Shown: positions 1-8,204, counted from the stretch's first letter. The stretch is 64,000 nucleotides of DNA from Rhizobium sp. WSM4643 (GCF_025152745.1 NZ_CP104040.1:124001-188000); one strand, 5' to 3'. Notes: generated from the letters alone by a model not told the origin. Translations and numbers: made by a program.

Positions 1-2
1 GC

Positions 3-725
3 ACTCACATCTGGATCGAGCACTTTCTCGTCTATCTCGGTACGCTGGTCGGCATGGCCGGCCCCTTCGGCATGATCTATGCGCACGACATTCGCGACTG
101 GGCGCAACGGCAGCGAGACTGCCATGACCTCTATGCCCATCGGCGGTCTTTCTTCGTCGATGCCTTCTGGCAGATGCATTGCATTGTGGCGCTGGACCAT
201 CCGCCGCGTTTCGTCCTCGATGAGCGCGAGCGGCGCGACCGCTTCTATCGTTTCCTGGAGGCGACATGGATGGCGCAGCAGATTCCCTTGGGAGCAGCGC
301 TCTTTGCGCTCGGCGGACTGCCGTTTGTGGTCTGGGGTGTTGCCGTACGGATAACGGTGTCGCTGACCGGACACTGGCTGGTCGGTCATTTCGCGCATCG
401 GAGCGGCCATCAGGGCTGGAGTGTCGATGATGTCGCGGTACAGGGCTATAACCTGCCGCGTTTCGGGCTGGTGACCTTTGGCGAGAGCTTCCATGGCAAC
501 CATCACGCCTTTCCGGATTCGGCGCGGCTCGGCATCGAGCCGGGGCAGCTGGATCTCGGTTGGTATTTCATCCGGCTGCTGGCAAGGCTCGGCCTGGCTT
601 CGGCGATCAAGCTTCCACACACGATCGTGCCAAGGCGAGGGTTGAGACGCGTCAACGCAACCGAAACGGCGAGTGACAGTCTTCCGCCGCATCACGCATC
701 AGGTCACGCGGAATCTCGCCCGTGA
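3..725 (+). CDS. Fatty-acid (acyl-CoA type) desaturase, C-terminal part; gene begins before the window
   Basis: The reading frame is open from base 3, so the 5' end lies outside the window. Membrane desaturases of this family use a di-iron centre held by histidine clusters to introduce a double bond into acyl chains. Visible here are hydrophobic segments (AALFALGGLPFVVWGVAVRI), a histidine-rich stretch (GHFAHRSGHQGW) and the last histidine box, HGNHH, followed by AFPDSARLG, as in stearoyl-CoA-desaturase-like proteins of alphaproteobacteria. The first HxxxH box is missing because of the window edge. The C-terminal tail after IKLPHTIVPRRG looks unconserved. It converges on otsA with a short repeat remnant between them. 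The family call is firm; the exact substrate (phospholipid or acyl-CoA) cannot be told. Confidence 0.85.
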   Translation, partial: THIWIEHFLVYLGTLVGMAGPFGMIYAHDIRDWAQRQRDCHDLYAHRRSFFVDAFWQMHCIVALDHPPRFVLDERERRDRFYRFLEATWMAQQIPLGAALFALGGLPFVVWGVAVRITVSLTGHWLVGHFAHRSGHQGWSVDDVAVQGYNLPRFGLVTFGESFHGNHHAFPDSARLGIEPGQLDLGWYFIRLLARLGLASAIKLPHTIVPRRGLRRVNATETASDSLPPHHASGHAESRP

Positions 726-737
726 ATGCCTCCTCCT

Positions 738-800
738 TGTCGCAACGTCTCGATTCCCTCTTCTTCCCTCGGGTCCGAAGGACGGATCGGTGCCGACCGA
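738..800. repeat. Remnant of RIME-like intergenic repeat
   Basis: The words CTCGATTCCCTCTTCT and GGTCCGAAGGACGG recur in the larger repeat blocks at 30.7 kb, 36.6 kb and 8.3 kb. Here only a fragment survives, in the gap between the convergent desaturase and otsA genes. Confidence 0.5.
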
Positions 801-2216
801 TCAAGAGACGATCCGGGAATCACGCTCCGGTTGACGCTCGGGAGCAAGTACCAAGTCCCGCAGGAAGTTTTCGCACCAGAGTGAGACGTCGTGGGTTAGC
901 AGATGCTCCATCATCATGCTCCAGCGGTCGCGGCGCTCCTCCAGCGACATGGCAACGCCACGGGCGAGGGCATTGGCGGTGCCTTCGACATCGTAAGGAT
1001 TGACCAGCAGCGCACCCTTCAACTCGCGAGCCGCACCGGCGAAGCGCGACAGCACCAATACCCCCGGGCGATCGGGATCCTGGGCGGCGACATATTCCTT
1101 GGCGACGAGGTTCATGCCGTCGCGCAACGGCGTAACCAGCCCGATCGTCGCCAGGCGGTAGAGGCCGGCAAGCACGTTGCGGCTGATCGATCGGTTGACA
1201 TAGCGGATCGGCACCCAGTCGACCGTTCCAATGGCGCCGTTCACCCGGCCTGCCTGTTCGGCGACCATTTTTTGCATATGCTCGTATTCGGGAACCTCCG
1301 ATCGCGATTTCGGCGTGACCTGAAGATAGGTGACTTTGTTCTGGTAGCCAGGATTGCTGGTGAGGAAGCGTTCGAATGCTTCCAGCCGCTGAATGATGCC
1401 CTTCGAATAATCGAGGCGGTCGACCCCGATGATCATGGCCCGGCCTTCAATGCTGCGCCGGGTCTTCTGCACCATGATATTGTTTGCAGCTTTCTCGGCG
1501 AACTCGGCGAAGGCAGCGGTTTCGATCCCGATCGGATAGGCGCCGGCCTTAAATATCCGCCCATGGGAATCGAACAATCCATTTCCGAGGTCGTCGCCAA
1601 TTCCCTCCCGGCGCAGATATCCGGCAAAGTTCTGGAGGTCGTAGTCGGTCTGGAAGCCGACGAGATCGTAATGCGAGAGCCCGCGCATGATTTCCTCGTG
1701 GACGGGCATCGTGACGAGAATGTCAGCCGGCGGCCAGGGAATATGCAGGAAGAAGCCGATCCGGTTCTTCAGCCCCATTTGGCGCAGTTCCGCCGCCAGC
1801 GGAATGAGGTGGTAATCATGAACCCAGATGATGTCGTCCGGCTCGATCATCGGCGCTAGCCTGTGAGCGAAGAAACGGTTGACGCGGAAATATCCGGCCA
1901 TTTCCTTCCGGCCATATTCGGCGAGGTCCAGGCGATAATGGCAGATGGGCCAGAGAACCCGGTTTGCGAAGCCGCGATAATACTCCTCGACGTCGGTGTC
2001 GGTGAGATCGGTCAGCGCATAGGTGATGTTGCCCTTCCGCAGCTGCGACAGCGGGCCAGGTTCCCTGTCCCCGCTTGATTCTCCCGACCATCCCATCCAG
2101 ATGCCGCCACGCTCCTGCAGGGCTGCCTGCAGCGCGACGGCCAGGCCGCCGGCAGCGGCGCTCCCATCTTTGGCCGGCATGGGAACACGATTGGAAACGA
2201 CGACAAGACGGCTCAT
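801..2216 (-). CDS. otsA: Alpha,alpha-trehalose-6-phosphate synthase (UDP-forming)
   Basis: A GT20 glycosyltransferase that joins UDP-glucose and glucose-6-phosphate to make trehalose-6-phosphate, the first step of osmoprotectant trehalose synthesis in the cytoplasm. Motifs in order: [10 protein letters not shown] at the N-terminus, [33 protein letters not shown] and [16 protein letters not shown], all family hallmarks. Length is 471 aa, normal for OtsA. I chose the ATG at 2216 (MSRLVVV) because AAAGGAAG lies just upstream; an in-frame ATG at 2243 would add nine residues with no better ribosome site. No otsB phosphatase is adjacent. The upstream region (2217-2480) is AT-richer than its surroundings and presumably holds the promoter, but I saw no recognisable operator or GGAAC/CGTT stress promoter. 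Confidence 0.95.
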   Translation of the reverse strand: MSRLVVVSNRVPMPAKDGSAAAGGLAVALQAALQERGGIWMGWSGESSGDREPGPLSQLRKGNITYALTDLTDTDVEEYYRGFANRVLWPICHYRLDLAEYGRKEMAGYFRVNRFFAHRLAPMIEPDDIIWVHDYHLIPLAAELRQMGLKNRIGFFLHIPWPPADILVTMPVHEEIMRGLSHYDLVGFQTDYDLQNFAGYLRREGIGDDLGNGLFDSHGRIFKAGAYPIGIETAAFAEFAEKAANNIMVQKTRRSIEGRAMIIGVDRLDYSKGIIQRLEAFERFLTSNPGYQNKVTYLQVTPKSRSEVPEYEHMQKMVAEQAGRVNGAIGTVDWVPIRYVNRSISRNVLAGLYRLATIGLVTPLRDGMNLVAKEYVAAQDPDRPGVLVLSRFAGAARELKGALLVNPYDVEGTANALARGVAMSLEERRDRWSMMMEHLLTHDVSLWCENFLRDLVLAPERQPERDSRIVS

Positions 2217-2514
2217 GAGCTTCCTTTGGTGAAGATGGGACATGAAACGCTGCGTGACGAGCGTGTTGAGACTTCTCCCGAACTTGAGCAGGGACCATGC
2301 AGCAAAGGCGCCGACTTCGACGCAGCCGACCCGGACGCGGGCGGCCCAAGGGGGAACAACGAACGGAGCATTTTCTGCACAGATTTTGCTTGAATCTAGG
2401 GCGATTCCCCCGAATTGAAAGAATTCATTCTACAATTTTTGATTAGAAGAACATTCAATCCGGTTTCGTACTGCACGTCCTTTCTTCATCGATGCCTTCT
2501 GGCAGATGCGGCCG

Positions 2515-2637
2515 GCACTTGACCGAGCCACGGGTCTCGACCCATCCTCCAGACCCCAAAGGGGTGAAGGGATATCCCGCAGCCTCTCGATTCCCTCTTC
2601 TCCCCAGCGGGGAGAAGGTGCCCGTAGGGCGGATGAG
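2515..2637. repeat. Left part of a RIME-like composite repeat, interrupted by the IS110 element
   Basis: It holds a hairpin of the form CTTCTCCCC-AGC-GGGGAGAAG followed by GTGCCCGTAGGGCGGATGAG, where the IS begins. The continuation of the repeat (GGGGCCGGCGAAGCCGG) resumes at 3810. The uninterrupted version of the same composite is at 17733-18035. The preceding stretch (about 2520-2560, GGGTCTCGACCC) belongs to another repeat module also seen at 8.3, 30.8 and 36.6 kb. Confidence 0.8.
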
Positions 2638-2652
2638 CATCTGTGTTTGGTG

Positions 2653-3606
2653 TCAAGGTGGATTTGGTGTCCAGATGCGGTTTTTGGTGATGAGGGTGTT
2701 TGCCAGGACGATGAGCTTTCTCATGACGGCGACGAGGACGACCTTATTGGGTTTTCCGACTTTCTTCAGCCTTGCGGCGAAGCGTGCGAGGTCCGGGTTG
2801 TGACGGGAGGCGGACAGGGCGGCCATGTAGATGGCGTTCCTGGGTGCTGGGCGTCCGCCCCTGATGGAGCGATGTCCGGCCCGCTCGCCACTTTCGCAGG
2901 CAATCGGCGCAAGGCCGGTCAGCATGGCGGCCTGCTTGCCGGAGCAGGCGCCAAGTTCGCAAAGGCCAGCGATCAGGCTTGCGGCGGTGACGGCTCCGAT
3001 GCCGGGAATGGAGATGAGGATGTCGAGGCGGCGGCGCATCTCGGGATCGGCGCAGATGCTGCGCTCGATCTCGGCGTCCAGTCTTGCGATATGGGTGTCG
3101 AGCGCGGCAAGCCGGCGCGTCAGTTCCTTGCGCAGGAAGGCGGTCACGGCCGTCTTCATCCGGTTGGACAGGGCGGTGCGTTCGCCATTGGCGGCAGATC
3201 GGGCATTGACCAGTTCCTGCAGGGCTTCCAGCGCTTGGTCCGGCGGTGGGGTCTGTGCGGGCTTGAGGGCTTCTCCCATGATGGCCAGAAACCGCGCATC
3301 GAGCCGATCGGTCTTGGCGAGAAAGCCGCAGGCTTTGGCAAACAGCCGGGCGCGCAGCGGGTCGACGACCGACACGTAAAAGCCATCGGCATGCAGCGAG
3401 CGCTGGACGGCGCGATGCCACTTGCCGGTCGCTTCCATGACGATACGCAGCGCCGAGCGCGGCATCTGGTCAAGCGCATCGAGCTCCCGCTTGAGGCGGC
3501 GCAGGCCGGCCGTGTCGTTGGTCACCCGAAAACTGCGGCCGAGAGGATGCAGATGAATGTCCAGCCACTCTTTACAGACATCGATGCCGACATAAACTGT
3601 CGCCAT
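2653..3606 (-). CDS. IS110-family (DEDD) transposase, copy 1
   Basis: A DEDD recombinase with a RuvC-like N-terminal domain and a C-terminal Transposase_20 domain carrying the catalytic serine region. Visible: YVGIDVCKEWLDIH (first Asp), EATGKWH (Glu), KTDRLDARFLA (DxxD), then the HhH-like ISIPGIGAVTAASLI and LTGLAPIACESG...HRSIRGGRPAPRNAIYMAALSAS. I chose the ATG at 3606 (MATVYVGID), which puts the first Asp at residue 9 as is usual. The frame stays open upstream to 3657 with possible starts GTG 3657 and ATG 3639, but that stretch overlaps the predicted donor-binding loop of the bridge RNA. No strong Shine-Dalgarno precedes 3606, so the start is less certain than the gene. The frame is intact and probably active. 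Confidence 0.93.
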   Translation of the reverse strand: MATVYVGIDVCKEWLDIHLHPLGRSFRVTNDTAGLRRLKRELDALDQMPRSALRIVMEATGKWHRAVQRSLHADGFYVSVVDPLRARLFAKACGFLAKTDRLDARFLAIMGEALKPAQTPPPDQALEALQELVNARSAANGERTALSNRMKTAVTAFLRKELTRRLAALDTHIARLDAEIERSICADPEMRRRLDILISIPGIGAVTAASLIAGLCELGACSGKQAAMLTGLAPIACESGERAGHRSIRGGRPAPRNAIYMAALSASRHNPDLARFAARLKKVGKPNKVVLVAVMRKLIVLANTLITKNRIWTPNPP

Positions 3607-3611
3607 CGCGG

Positions 3612-3806
3612 TGCGTTCGGACGATACCTTGCCTTGCATACGGGACCTGCTCCCCACTATCTGTTCAGGACAAACGCGAAGGACGGGCGGACCAGGCTCA
3701 TCCCCGGTTCACGCCAAGGGGGTTACGGTCCCGCCCGTCCGACCCCTGGGGGATGGCCATCCCCCAGGGGTCGCACCCATCATCAACGGATGCAGTTTGA
3801 ACATGC
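3612..3806 (-). ncRNA. Predicted bridge RNA of the IS110 element, copy 1
   Basis: Read on the minus strand, the non-coding 5' end of the IS folds by eye into three parts. (1) A hairpin from a perfect 34-bp palindrome at 3740-3773. (2) A stem pairing 3727-3740 with 3681-3693, enclosing a loop with CCCCCT (complement of 3717-3722) and GGATGAG (complement of 3697-3703); these match the left and right halves of the repeat target around the CT core, one in each strand sense. (3) A stem pairing 3671-3677 with 3613-3619 (one G-U), enclosing ACAGAT (3659-3664) and ATGCAAG (3633-3639), which match the right and left element ends. This is the target-loop/donor-loop layout known for the IS621 bridge RNA. 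The RNA ends are estimates. Confidence 0.8.
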
Positions 3807-3809
3807 AAG

Positions 3810-4055
3810 GGGGCCGGCGAAGCCGGTCTTTACGGGCTTCGACCGCGCTGGCATCGTCTCGACCGTGTTTAGGGCGCCTGCAGGATAGGATATGAGGTGA
3901 AGGATGTGCCGTGCGGCCCCCCTCATCCGCCTGCCGGCACCTTCTCCCCGAGGGGAGAAGAGCACATGCCGTGACCTCTCCGTTCCTCACTCGCCTCTCG
4001 CAGGGCACGTCCCCTCTCCCCGTCAGAACGGGGAGAGGGTTAGGGTGAGGGGCAA
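3810..4055. repeat. Right part of the interrupted RIME-like composite repeat
   Basis: It continues the repeat from 2637 across the IS: GGGGCCGGCGAAGCCGG, a variable middle containing CATCGTCTCGACCG, then the inverted end (GGCC-CCCC-TCATCCGCC at about 3915-3931) and a second CTTCTCCCC/GGGGAGAAG hairpin. The end at 4010-4055 (CCTCTCCCCGTCAGAACGGG) is another hairpin module also present at 19.2 kb. No gene lies in 3810-4065. Confidence 0.8.
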
Positions 4056-4065
4056 TCTGGACCGC

Positions 4066-5691
4066 TTACTTCGCAAGCTTCGCCAGTGCCGCAACCAGGC
4101 CCTGCGTCGAGGAGTCGTGCGATGCGGCGCTCTCCTTGCCCTCGACGACCGGCAGCAGGCCCGTCGCCAGTTCCTTGCCGAGCTCGACGCCCCACTGGTC
4201 GAAGGAGTTGATGCGGAAGAGCACGCCTTCGACGAAGACGCGGTGTTCGTAAAGCGCGATCAGCCGGCCGAGCGCATAAGGGGTCAGCTTGTCGTAGACG
4301 AAGGTGATCGACGGCCGGTTGCCGGTAAAGACCCGGTGCGGCGCGATGAAATCGGCCTTCTTGTCGTCCATGCCCTTGTCGGTCAGCTGCTTCTTGGCTT
4401 CTGCGAAGGTGCGTCCCTTCATCAGCGCTTCCGATTGGGCGAGAACATTGGAGATCAGCAGCTGGTGCTGGTGGCGCAGCTCGGGCTCGAAGGCGTTGGC
4501 GGCGATCATGAATTCGGCCGGGATGATGCTCGTGCCCTGATGGATGAGCTGGTAGAAGGCGTGCTGGCCGTTGGTGCCGGGCTCGCCCCAGACGACCGGG
4601 CCGGAATTGCCTTCGACCGGCGTGCCGTCGATGGTGACGCCCTTGCCGTTCGATTCCATGTCGAGCTGCTGCAGATAGGCCGGGAAGCGCGACAGGCGCT
4701 GGTCGTAGGGCAGGATGGCCCGGGTGGGGTAGCCGAGCACGTTGCGATGGTAGAAGCCGATCAGGCCAAGCAGCATCGGCAGGTTTTCGGTAACCGGCGC
4801 CTTACGGAAATGATTGTCGACGGCATGGGCGCCGTCGAGGAACTTGCCGAAATTGTCGGGGCCGACGGCGATCATCAGCGGCAGGCCGATCGCCGACCAG
4901 ATCGAGTAGCGGCCGCCGACCCAGTCCCAGAAGCCGAAGACGCGGGCGCTGTCGATGCCGAAGGCGGCAACCTTGTCGAGCGCCGTCGAGACGGCGGCGA
5001 AGTGGTGCTGCACGGCAGCTTCGCCGAGCGCCTTGGCGATGAAATTGCGCGCCGTCTGCGCATTGGTCATCGTCTCGACGGTGGTAAAGGTCTTCGAGGC
5101 GACGATGAACAGCGTCGTTTCCGGCTGCACCAGCTTCAGGATATCGGCGATATGGGCGCCGTCGATATTGGAGACGAAATGGGCGCGCGGGCCGTCGTGG
5201 AAAGGCGCAAGCGCCAGCGTTGCCATGACCGGGCCGAGATCCGAGCCGCCGATACCGATATTGACGACATCGGTGATCGCCTTGCCGGTGGCGCCGTTCA
5301 GCGTGCCGGAGCGGACGTCGTCGGCAAACTTGCCCATGGCGGCAAGCACCGCATTGACGTCGGGCATGACGTCCTTGCCGTCGACCAGCACCGGTGTGTT
5401 GGAGCGGTTGCGTAGCGCGGTGTGCAGAACGGCGCGATCCTCGGTGAAGTTGATCGCCTTGCCGGAGAACATTTCCTCGCGCTTCTTTTCGACGCCGCCT
5501 TCTTCGGCAAGCTTCACCAAGAGCTTGAGGATCTCGTCATTCACCGCCGTCTTGGAAAAATCCATCAGCAGGTCGTCAAGCCGGACGGAAAAACGCGAAA
5601 AGCGCTCGGAATCGGCGGCGAAGGCCGCACGGATATCGGTTGCCTTGGTGGCATCAGCAGTGCTTTTCAGCTGTTCGACGATGGCGTTCAT
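4066..5691 (-). CDS. pgi: Glucose-6-phosphate isomerase
   Basis: Interconverts glucose-6-phosphate and fructose-6-phosphate. In rhizobia, where the Entner-Doudoroff and pentose phosphate routes dominate sugar use, it mainly returns fructose-6-phosphate to glucose-6-phosphate. Length is 541 aa, normal for the long bacterial form. Motifs: [16 protein letters not shown] (phosphate loop), [17 protein letters not shown], and [20 protein letters not shown] with the family's active-site glutamate and histidine region. I chose the ATG at 5691 ([10 protein letters not shown]), which has AAAGGAG six to seven bases upstream; the frame is open further upstream without a ribosome site. It is transcribed alone, between the repeat block and fadD, and may be read from a promoter in 5692-5775. 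Confidence 0.97.
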   Translation of the reverse strand: MNAIVEQLKSTADATKATDIRAAFAADSERFSRFSVRLDDLLMDFSKTAVNDEILKLLVKLAEEGGVEKKREEMFSGKAINFTEDRAVLHTALRNRSNTPVLVDGKDVMPDVNAVLAAMGKFADDVRSGTLNGATGKAITDVVNIGIGGSDLGPVMATLALAPFHDGPRAHFVSNIDGAHIADILKLVQPETTLFIVASKTFTTVETMTNAQTARNFIAKALGEAAVQHHFAAVSTALDKVAAFGIDSARVFGFWDWVGGRYSIWSAIGLPLMIAVGPDNFGKFLDGAHAVDNHFRKAPVTENLPMLLGLIGFYHRNVLGYPTRAILPYDQRLSRFPAYLQQLDMESNGKGVTIDGTPVEGNSGPVVWGEPGTNGQHAFYQLIHQGTSIIPAEFMIAANAFEPELRHQHQLLISNVLAQSEALMKGRTFAEAKKQLTDKGMDDKKADFIAPHRVFTGNRPSITFVYDKLTPYALGRLIALYEHRVFVEGVLFRINSFDQWGVELGKELATGLLPVVEGKESAASHDSSTQGLVAALAKLAK

Positions 5692-5774
5692 GGGAGGCTC
5701 CTTTGGAGGCGGAAAGGTTGCGGAAACTATTCGCTTTCTCACCCGCAAATCAAGTTCAGCCACCTGCCGAAATG

Positions 5775-5808
5775 GAAAAAAGCCAGCCGCGGCGGAGCGG
5801 ATGGCTTT
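5775..5808 (-). terminator. Rho-independent terminator after fadD
   Basis: On the minus strand AAAGCCA-CCGC pairs with GCGG-TGGCTTT, with short bulges and a TTTTTT tail, about 20 bases after the fadD stop. It separates fadD from pgi. Confidence 0.8.
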
Positions 5809-5829
5809 AATTTCATCAGGTCGTCAAAT

Positions 5830-7530
5830 TCAGCCGCGCAGGTCCTTGCGCAGGATCTTGCCGACCGGCGACTTCGGCAGCTCGGTGCGGAATTCGATGA
5901 AGCGCGGGCGTTTGTAGTTGGTGAGGTTGGCGATGCAATGGGCTTTCACCTCGGCTTCCGTCAGGTTCGGATCCTTCCTGACGACGAAGAGCTTCACCGC
6001 CTCGCCCGAATGTCCGTCCGGCACGCCGATGGCCGCGGCCTCGAGGATGCCGGCATGCATGGCGGCGACTTCCTCGATCTCGTTCGGATAGACATTGAAG
6101 CCCGAGACCAGGATCATGTCCTTCTTGCGGTCGACGATCTTGGTGTAGCCGCGTTCGTCCATGAAACCCATGTCGCCCGTGCGGAAGTAGCCGTCCTCGG
6201 TCATCGCCCGCGCCGTCTCTTCCGGCTTCTGCCAGTAGCCGGCCATCACCTGCGGCCCGCGGATGCAGATCTCGCCGACCTGGCCGAGCGGCAGCGAATT
6301 GCCCTCCTCGTCGCGGATATCGAGGTCGGTGGAGGGAAGCGGCAGGCCGATCGTGCCGGTGAATTCGGGCGAATCGAAGCGGTTGGCGGTGGCAACGGGC
6401 GATGTCTCGGAAAGGCCGTAGCCTTCCGTCACCGCCGTGCCCGTCATCTTCAGCCAGCGTTCGGCGACCGGGCGCTGGACGGCCATGCCGCCGCCGAGCG
6501 ACATGATCAGCGAGGAAAAATCGAGCTTGGCGAAATCGGCATTGTTCATCAGCGCATTGAACAGCGTGTTGAGGCCGGGAAAGATATGCACTTTCGACTT
6601 TTCGAATTCCTTGACGAGACCGGGAATGTCGCGCGGATTGGCGATCAGGATATTGTGGGCGCCAAGCGACATGCCCATCAGCGAATTCACGGTCAGCGCA
6701 AAGATGTGGTAGAGCGGCAGGGCGCAGAGGAAATTCAGCACCTCCGGCTCCTTCTTGCACTCGAAGGCCGATCGAAGCCAAAGCGACAGTTGCGCCTTGT
6801 TGGCAAGCAGGTTCTCATGCGTCAGCACCGCGCCCTTGGCAACGCCCGTCGTGCCGCCGGTATATTGCAGGAAGGCGATATCGCTGCCAACAAGCGTAAC
6901 CGGCTGAAGCCCCTTTGCCGCCCCTTCGCGCAGCACCTGGCCGAAGCTTTTGTGCTGAGGGATCGACCAGGAGGGAACGAGCTTCTTCACCTTGCGCACG
7001 GCGAAATTGACGATCAGCCCCTTCGGCCCCAGCATTTCCCCGAGCGAGGTGACGACGACATGGCGAAGGTCGGTCTTGTTGAGGACCTGCTCCACCGTGC
7101 GGGCGAAATTCTCCAGCACGAAGATCGCCTTGGCGCCGGAATCCCGCAACTGGTGTTCGAGCTCGCGCGGCGTATAGAGCGGGTTGACGTTCACCACCAC
7201 GAGGCCGGCGCGCAGGATGGCGTAGGTCGCGATCGGATTCTGCAGCACATTCGGCATCATCACGGCGACGCGGTCGCCCTTTTGAAGGCCGGTGCTCTGC
7301 AGCCAGGCGGCGAGTTTGCGCGTATGGCTCTCCAGCTCGCGATAGCTCATCGCCTTGCCCATGCTGGAAAAGGCAGTCCGGTCGGCGTAACGGGCGCAGG
7401 ATTTTTCCAGCAGTTCGGCAAGCGAGACATATTCCAGCGGCGGAATCTCTGCCGGAACGACATCGGGATAGGCGGCAAGCCAGGGTTTGTCGGGCTTGGC
7501 TCCGTTCGGATGGACGGAAATTCTGTTCAT
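5830..7530 (-). CDS. fadD: Long-chain fatty-acid--CoA ligase
   Basis: An AMP-forming acyl-CoA synthetase that activates fatty acids to acyl-CoA with ATP, for beta-oxidation or lipid remodelling. Length is 566 aa, close to E. coli FadD (561). Motifs: LQYTGGTTGVAKGAVLTH (P-loop-like AMP-binding signature), SLGGGMAVQ, EGYGLSETSPVA, YFRTGDMGFMDERGYTKIVDRKKDMI and, at the C-terminus, KSPVGKILRKDLR with the catalytic lysine. I chose the ATG at 7530 (MNRISVHPNG), preceded by GGGAGAGAG; the frame runs open to 7878 but without family similarity. A TTGACGTAAACGTCAA palindrome at 7673-7688, about 145 bp upstream, is a candidate operator. Confidence 0.95.
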   Translation of the reverse strand: MNRISVHPNGAKPDKPWLAAYPDVVPAEIPPLEYVSLAELLEKSCARYADRTAFSSMGKAMSYRELESHTRKLAAWLQSTGLQKGDRVAVMMPNVLQNPIATYAILRAGLVVVNVNPLYTPRELEHQLRDSGAKAIFVLENFARTVEQVLNKTDLRHVVVTSLGEMLGPKGLIVNFAVRKVKKLVPSWSIPQHKSFGQVLREGAAKGLQPVTLVGSDIAFLQYTGGTTGVAKGAVLTHENLLANKAQLSLWLRSAFECKKEPEVLNFLCALPLYHIFALTVNSLMGMSLGAHNILIANPRDIPGLVKEFEKSKVHIFPGLNTLFNALMNNADFAKLDFSSLIMSLGGGMAVQRPVAERWLKMTGTAVTEGYGLSETSPVATANRFDSPEFTGTIGLPLPSTDLDIRDEEGNSLPLGQVGEICIRGPQVMAGYWQKPEETARAMTEDGYFRTGDMGFMDERGYTKIVDRKKDMILVSGFNVYPNEIEEVAAMHAGILEAAAIGVPDGHSGEAVKLFVVRKDPNLTEAEVKAHCIANLTNYKRPRFIEFRTELPKSPVGKILRKDLRG

Positions 7531-7672
7531 CTGTCTCTCTCCCTTGCCGCCGCCGCCGTCGCCGAGCCGGCAATCGACTGGCCCGCAATTGACTGGAAGA
7601 GTCCTCCATCTTCCAGTCCGGCAGCTTATGCCATTGCCTGAACGGTTCAAGCCGAATGAAGCTATACGAACC

Positions 7673-7688
7673 TTGACGTAAACGTCAA
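7673..7688. promoter_or_regulatory. ACGT-centred palindrome upstream of fadD (candidate operator)
   Basis: TTGACGT-AA-ACGTCAA is an inverted repeat with 7-bp arms in the divergent gap between fadD and the PRC-barrel gene. A related but longer-spaced repeat (ATTGACG...CGTCAAT, 43582-43605) lies just upstream of the nitronate monooxygenase gene. Palindromes of this kind are typical for MerR- and TetR-type regulators of fatty/branched-chain acid catabolism; the actual regulator is unknown. Confidence 0.5.
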
Positions 7689-7720
7689 CAATTGGACGCC
7701 GCGCCATCGTCGGGAGGTGG

Positions 7721-7745
7721 GGAACTTTGAATCCGCCATGACGTT
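7721..7745 (+). promoter_or_regulatory. EcfG (RpoE2)-type general stress promoter
   Basis: GGAAC (7721-7725), a 16-bp spacer and CGTT (7742-7745), which matches the GGAAC-N16/17-CGTT consensus of the alphaproteobacterial general stress sigma factor. It lies 44 bp upstream of the start codon of the PRC-barrel gene, a gene type often found in this regulon. Confidence 0.7.
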
Positions 7746-7789
7746 GATCTTGCATACTCACCATGAGGAACGCCAAAAGGAGGTGCACA

Positions 7790-8182
7790 ATGTTGAACCA
7801 GGATACTGACGCCACCCGCCGTGACCCGAATGTCAAGGACACGCATTCGCTGATTGCCAGCGACCGCGTCGAAGGCACCCGCGTTTATGGCGCCGATGGT
7901 AAGCATATCGGCTCGATCGAACGCCTGATTATCGGAAAGCTCGATGGCCGTGTCGCCTATGCCGTGCTGAGCTTCGGCGGCTTCCTGGGCATTGGTCACG
8001 ATCACTACCCGCTTCCCTGGGAAAAGCTGAACTACGACACCCAGCTGGATGGCTATCGCATCGACCTGACCAAGGAGCAGATCGAAGGCGCCCCGAGCTA
8101 TTCGGACGATGACGACACCTGGTACAACGACAATGGCCGCCGGGTCTATGACTACTACGGCGTGCCGCCCTACTGGAGGTAA
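7790..8182 (+). CDS. PRC-barrel domain protein, probable general stress protein
   Basis: A 130-aa soluble protein with one PRC-barrel domain, roughly residues 20-95 (SLIASDRVEGTRVYGADGKHIGSIERLIIGKLDGRVAYAVLSFGGFLGIGHDHYPLPW, split here only for reading), followed by an acidic and tyrosine-rich tail (SDDDDTWYNDNGRRVYDYYG). PRC barrels are small beta folds found in RimM, photosynthetic reaction centre H subunits and many stress proteins; no catalytic role is known for the stand-alone form. The ATG at 7790 was chosen because AAAGGAGGTG is seven bases upstream. An EcfG-type promoter precedes it and a terminator follows at 8205-8233, so it is a single-gene unit. Confidence 0.9.
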   Translation: MLNQDTDATRRDPNVKDTHSLIASDRVEGTRVYGADGKHIGSIERLIIGKLDGRVAYAVLSFGGFLGIGHDHYPLPWEKLNYDTQLDGYRIDLTKEQIEGAPSYSDDDDTWYNDNGRRVYDYYGVPPYWR

Positions 8183-8204
8183 CGTCGTCCGATAGGCCGA
8201 GTTG

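Larger units (their letters stand above)
2638..3809 (-). mobile_element. IS110-family insertion sequence, copy 1
   Basis: The ends are set by comparison with copy 2 (59304-60475) and with empty repeat copies. The left junction reads GGCGGATG-AG|CATCTG, the right junction TGCA-AG|GGGGCC, and the empty site GGCGGATG-AG-GGGGCC. An AG (CT on the transposase strand) is therefore present at both ends, as expected for IS110-type recombination through a shared dinucleotide core, with no inverted terminal repeats and no long target duplication. Element length is 1172 bp counting one core. It holds one transposase gene (2653-3606, minus) and a roughly 200-bp non-coding 5' segment. The two copies have no indels between them and I counted four base substitutions, so at least one moved recently. 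Confidence 0.92.

Noticed and set aside
2244..2400. EcfG-type promoter for otsA
   Set aside because: Trehalose synthesis is often stress-controlled, but no GGAAC-N16/17-CGTT pair on the minus strand was found here.
3607..3657. Transposase start at GTG 3657 or ATG 3639
   Set aside because: Although GGAGCAGG precedes ATG 3639, this part coincides with the predicted donor-binding loop, and the DEDD domain starts properly at ATG 3606. Not fully excluded.
2506..3888. 460-codon open frame opposite the IS110 transposase (and its twin at 59247-60503)
   Set aside because: It is a shadow of the transposase; it begins in repeat DNA and runs through the bridge-RNA region.
5422..7641. 739-codon open frame antisense to fadD
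   Set aside because: It mirrors the codon pattern of fadD in a GC-rich genome; no domain, no ribosome site, and fadD is clearly real.
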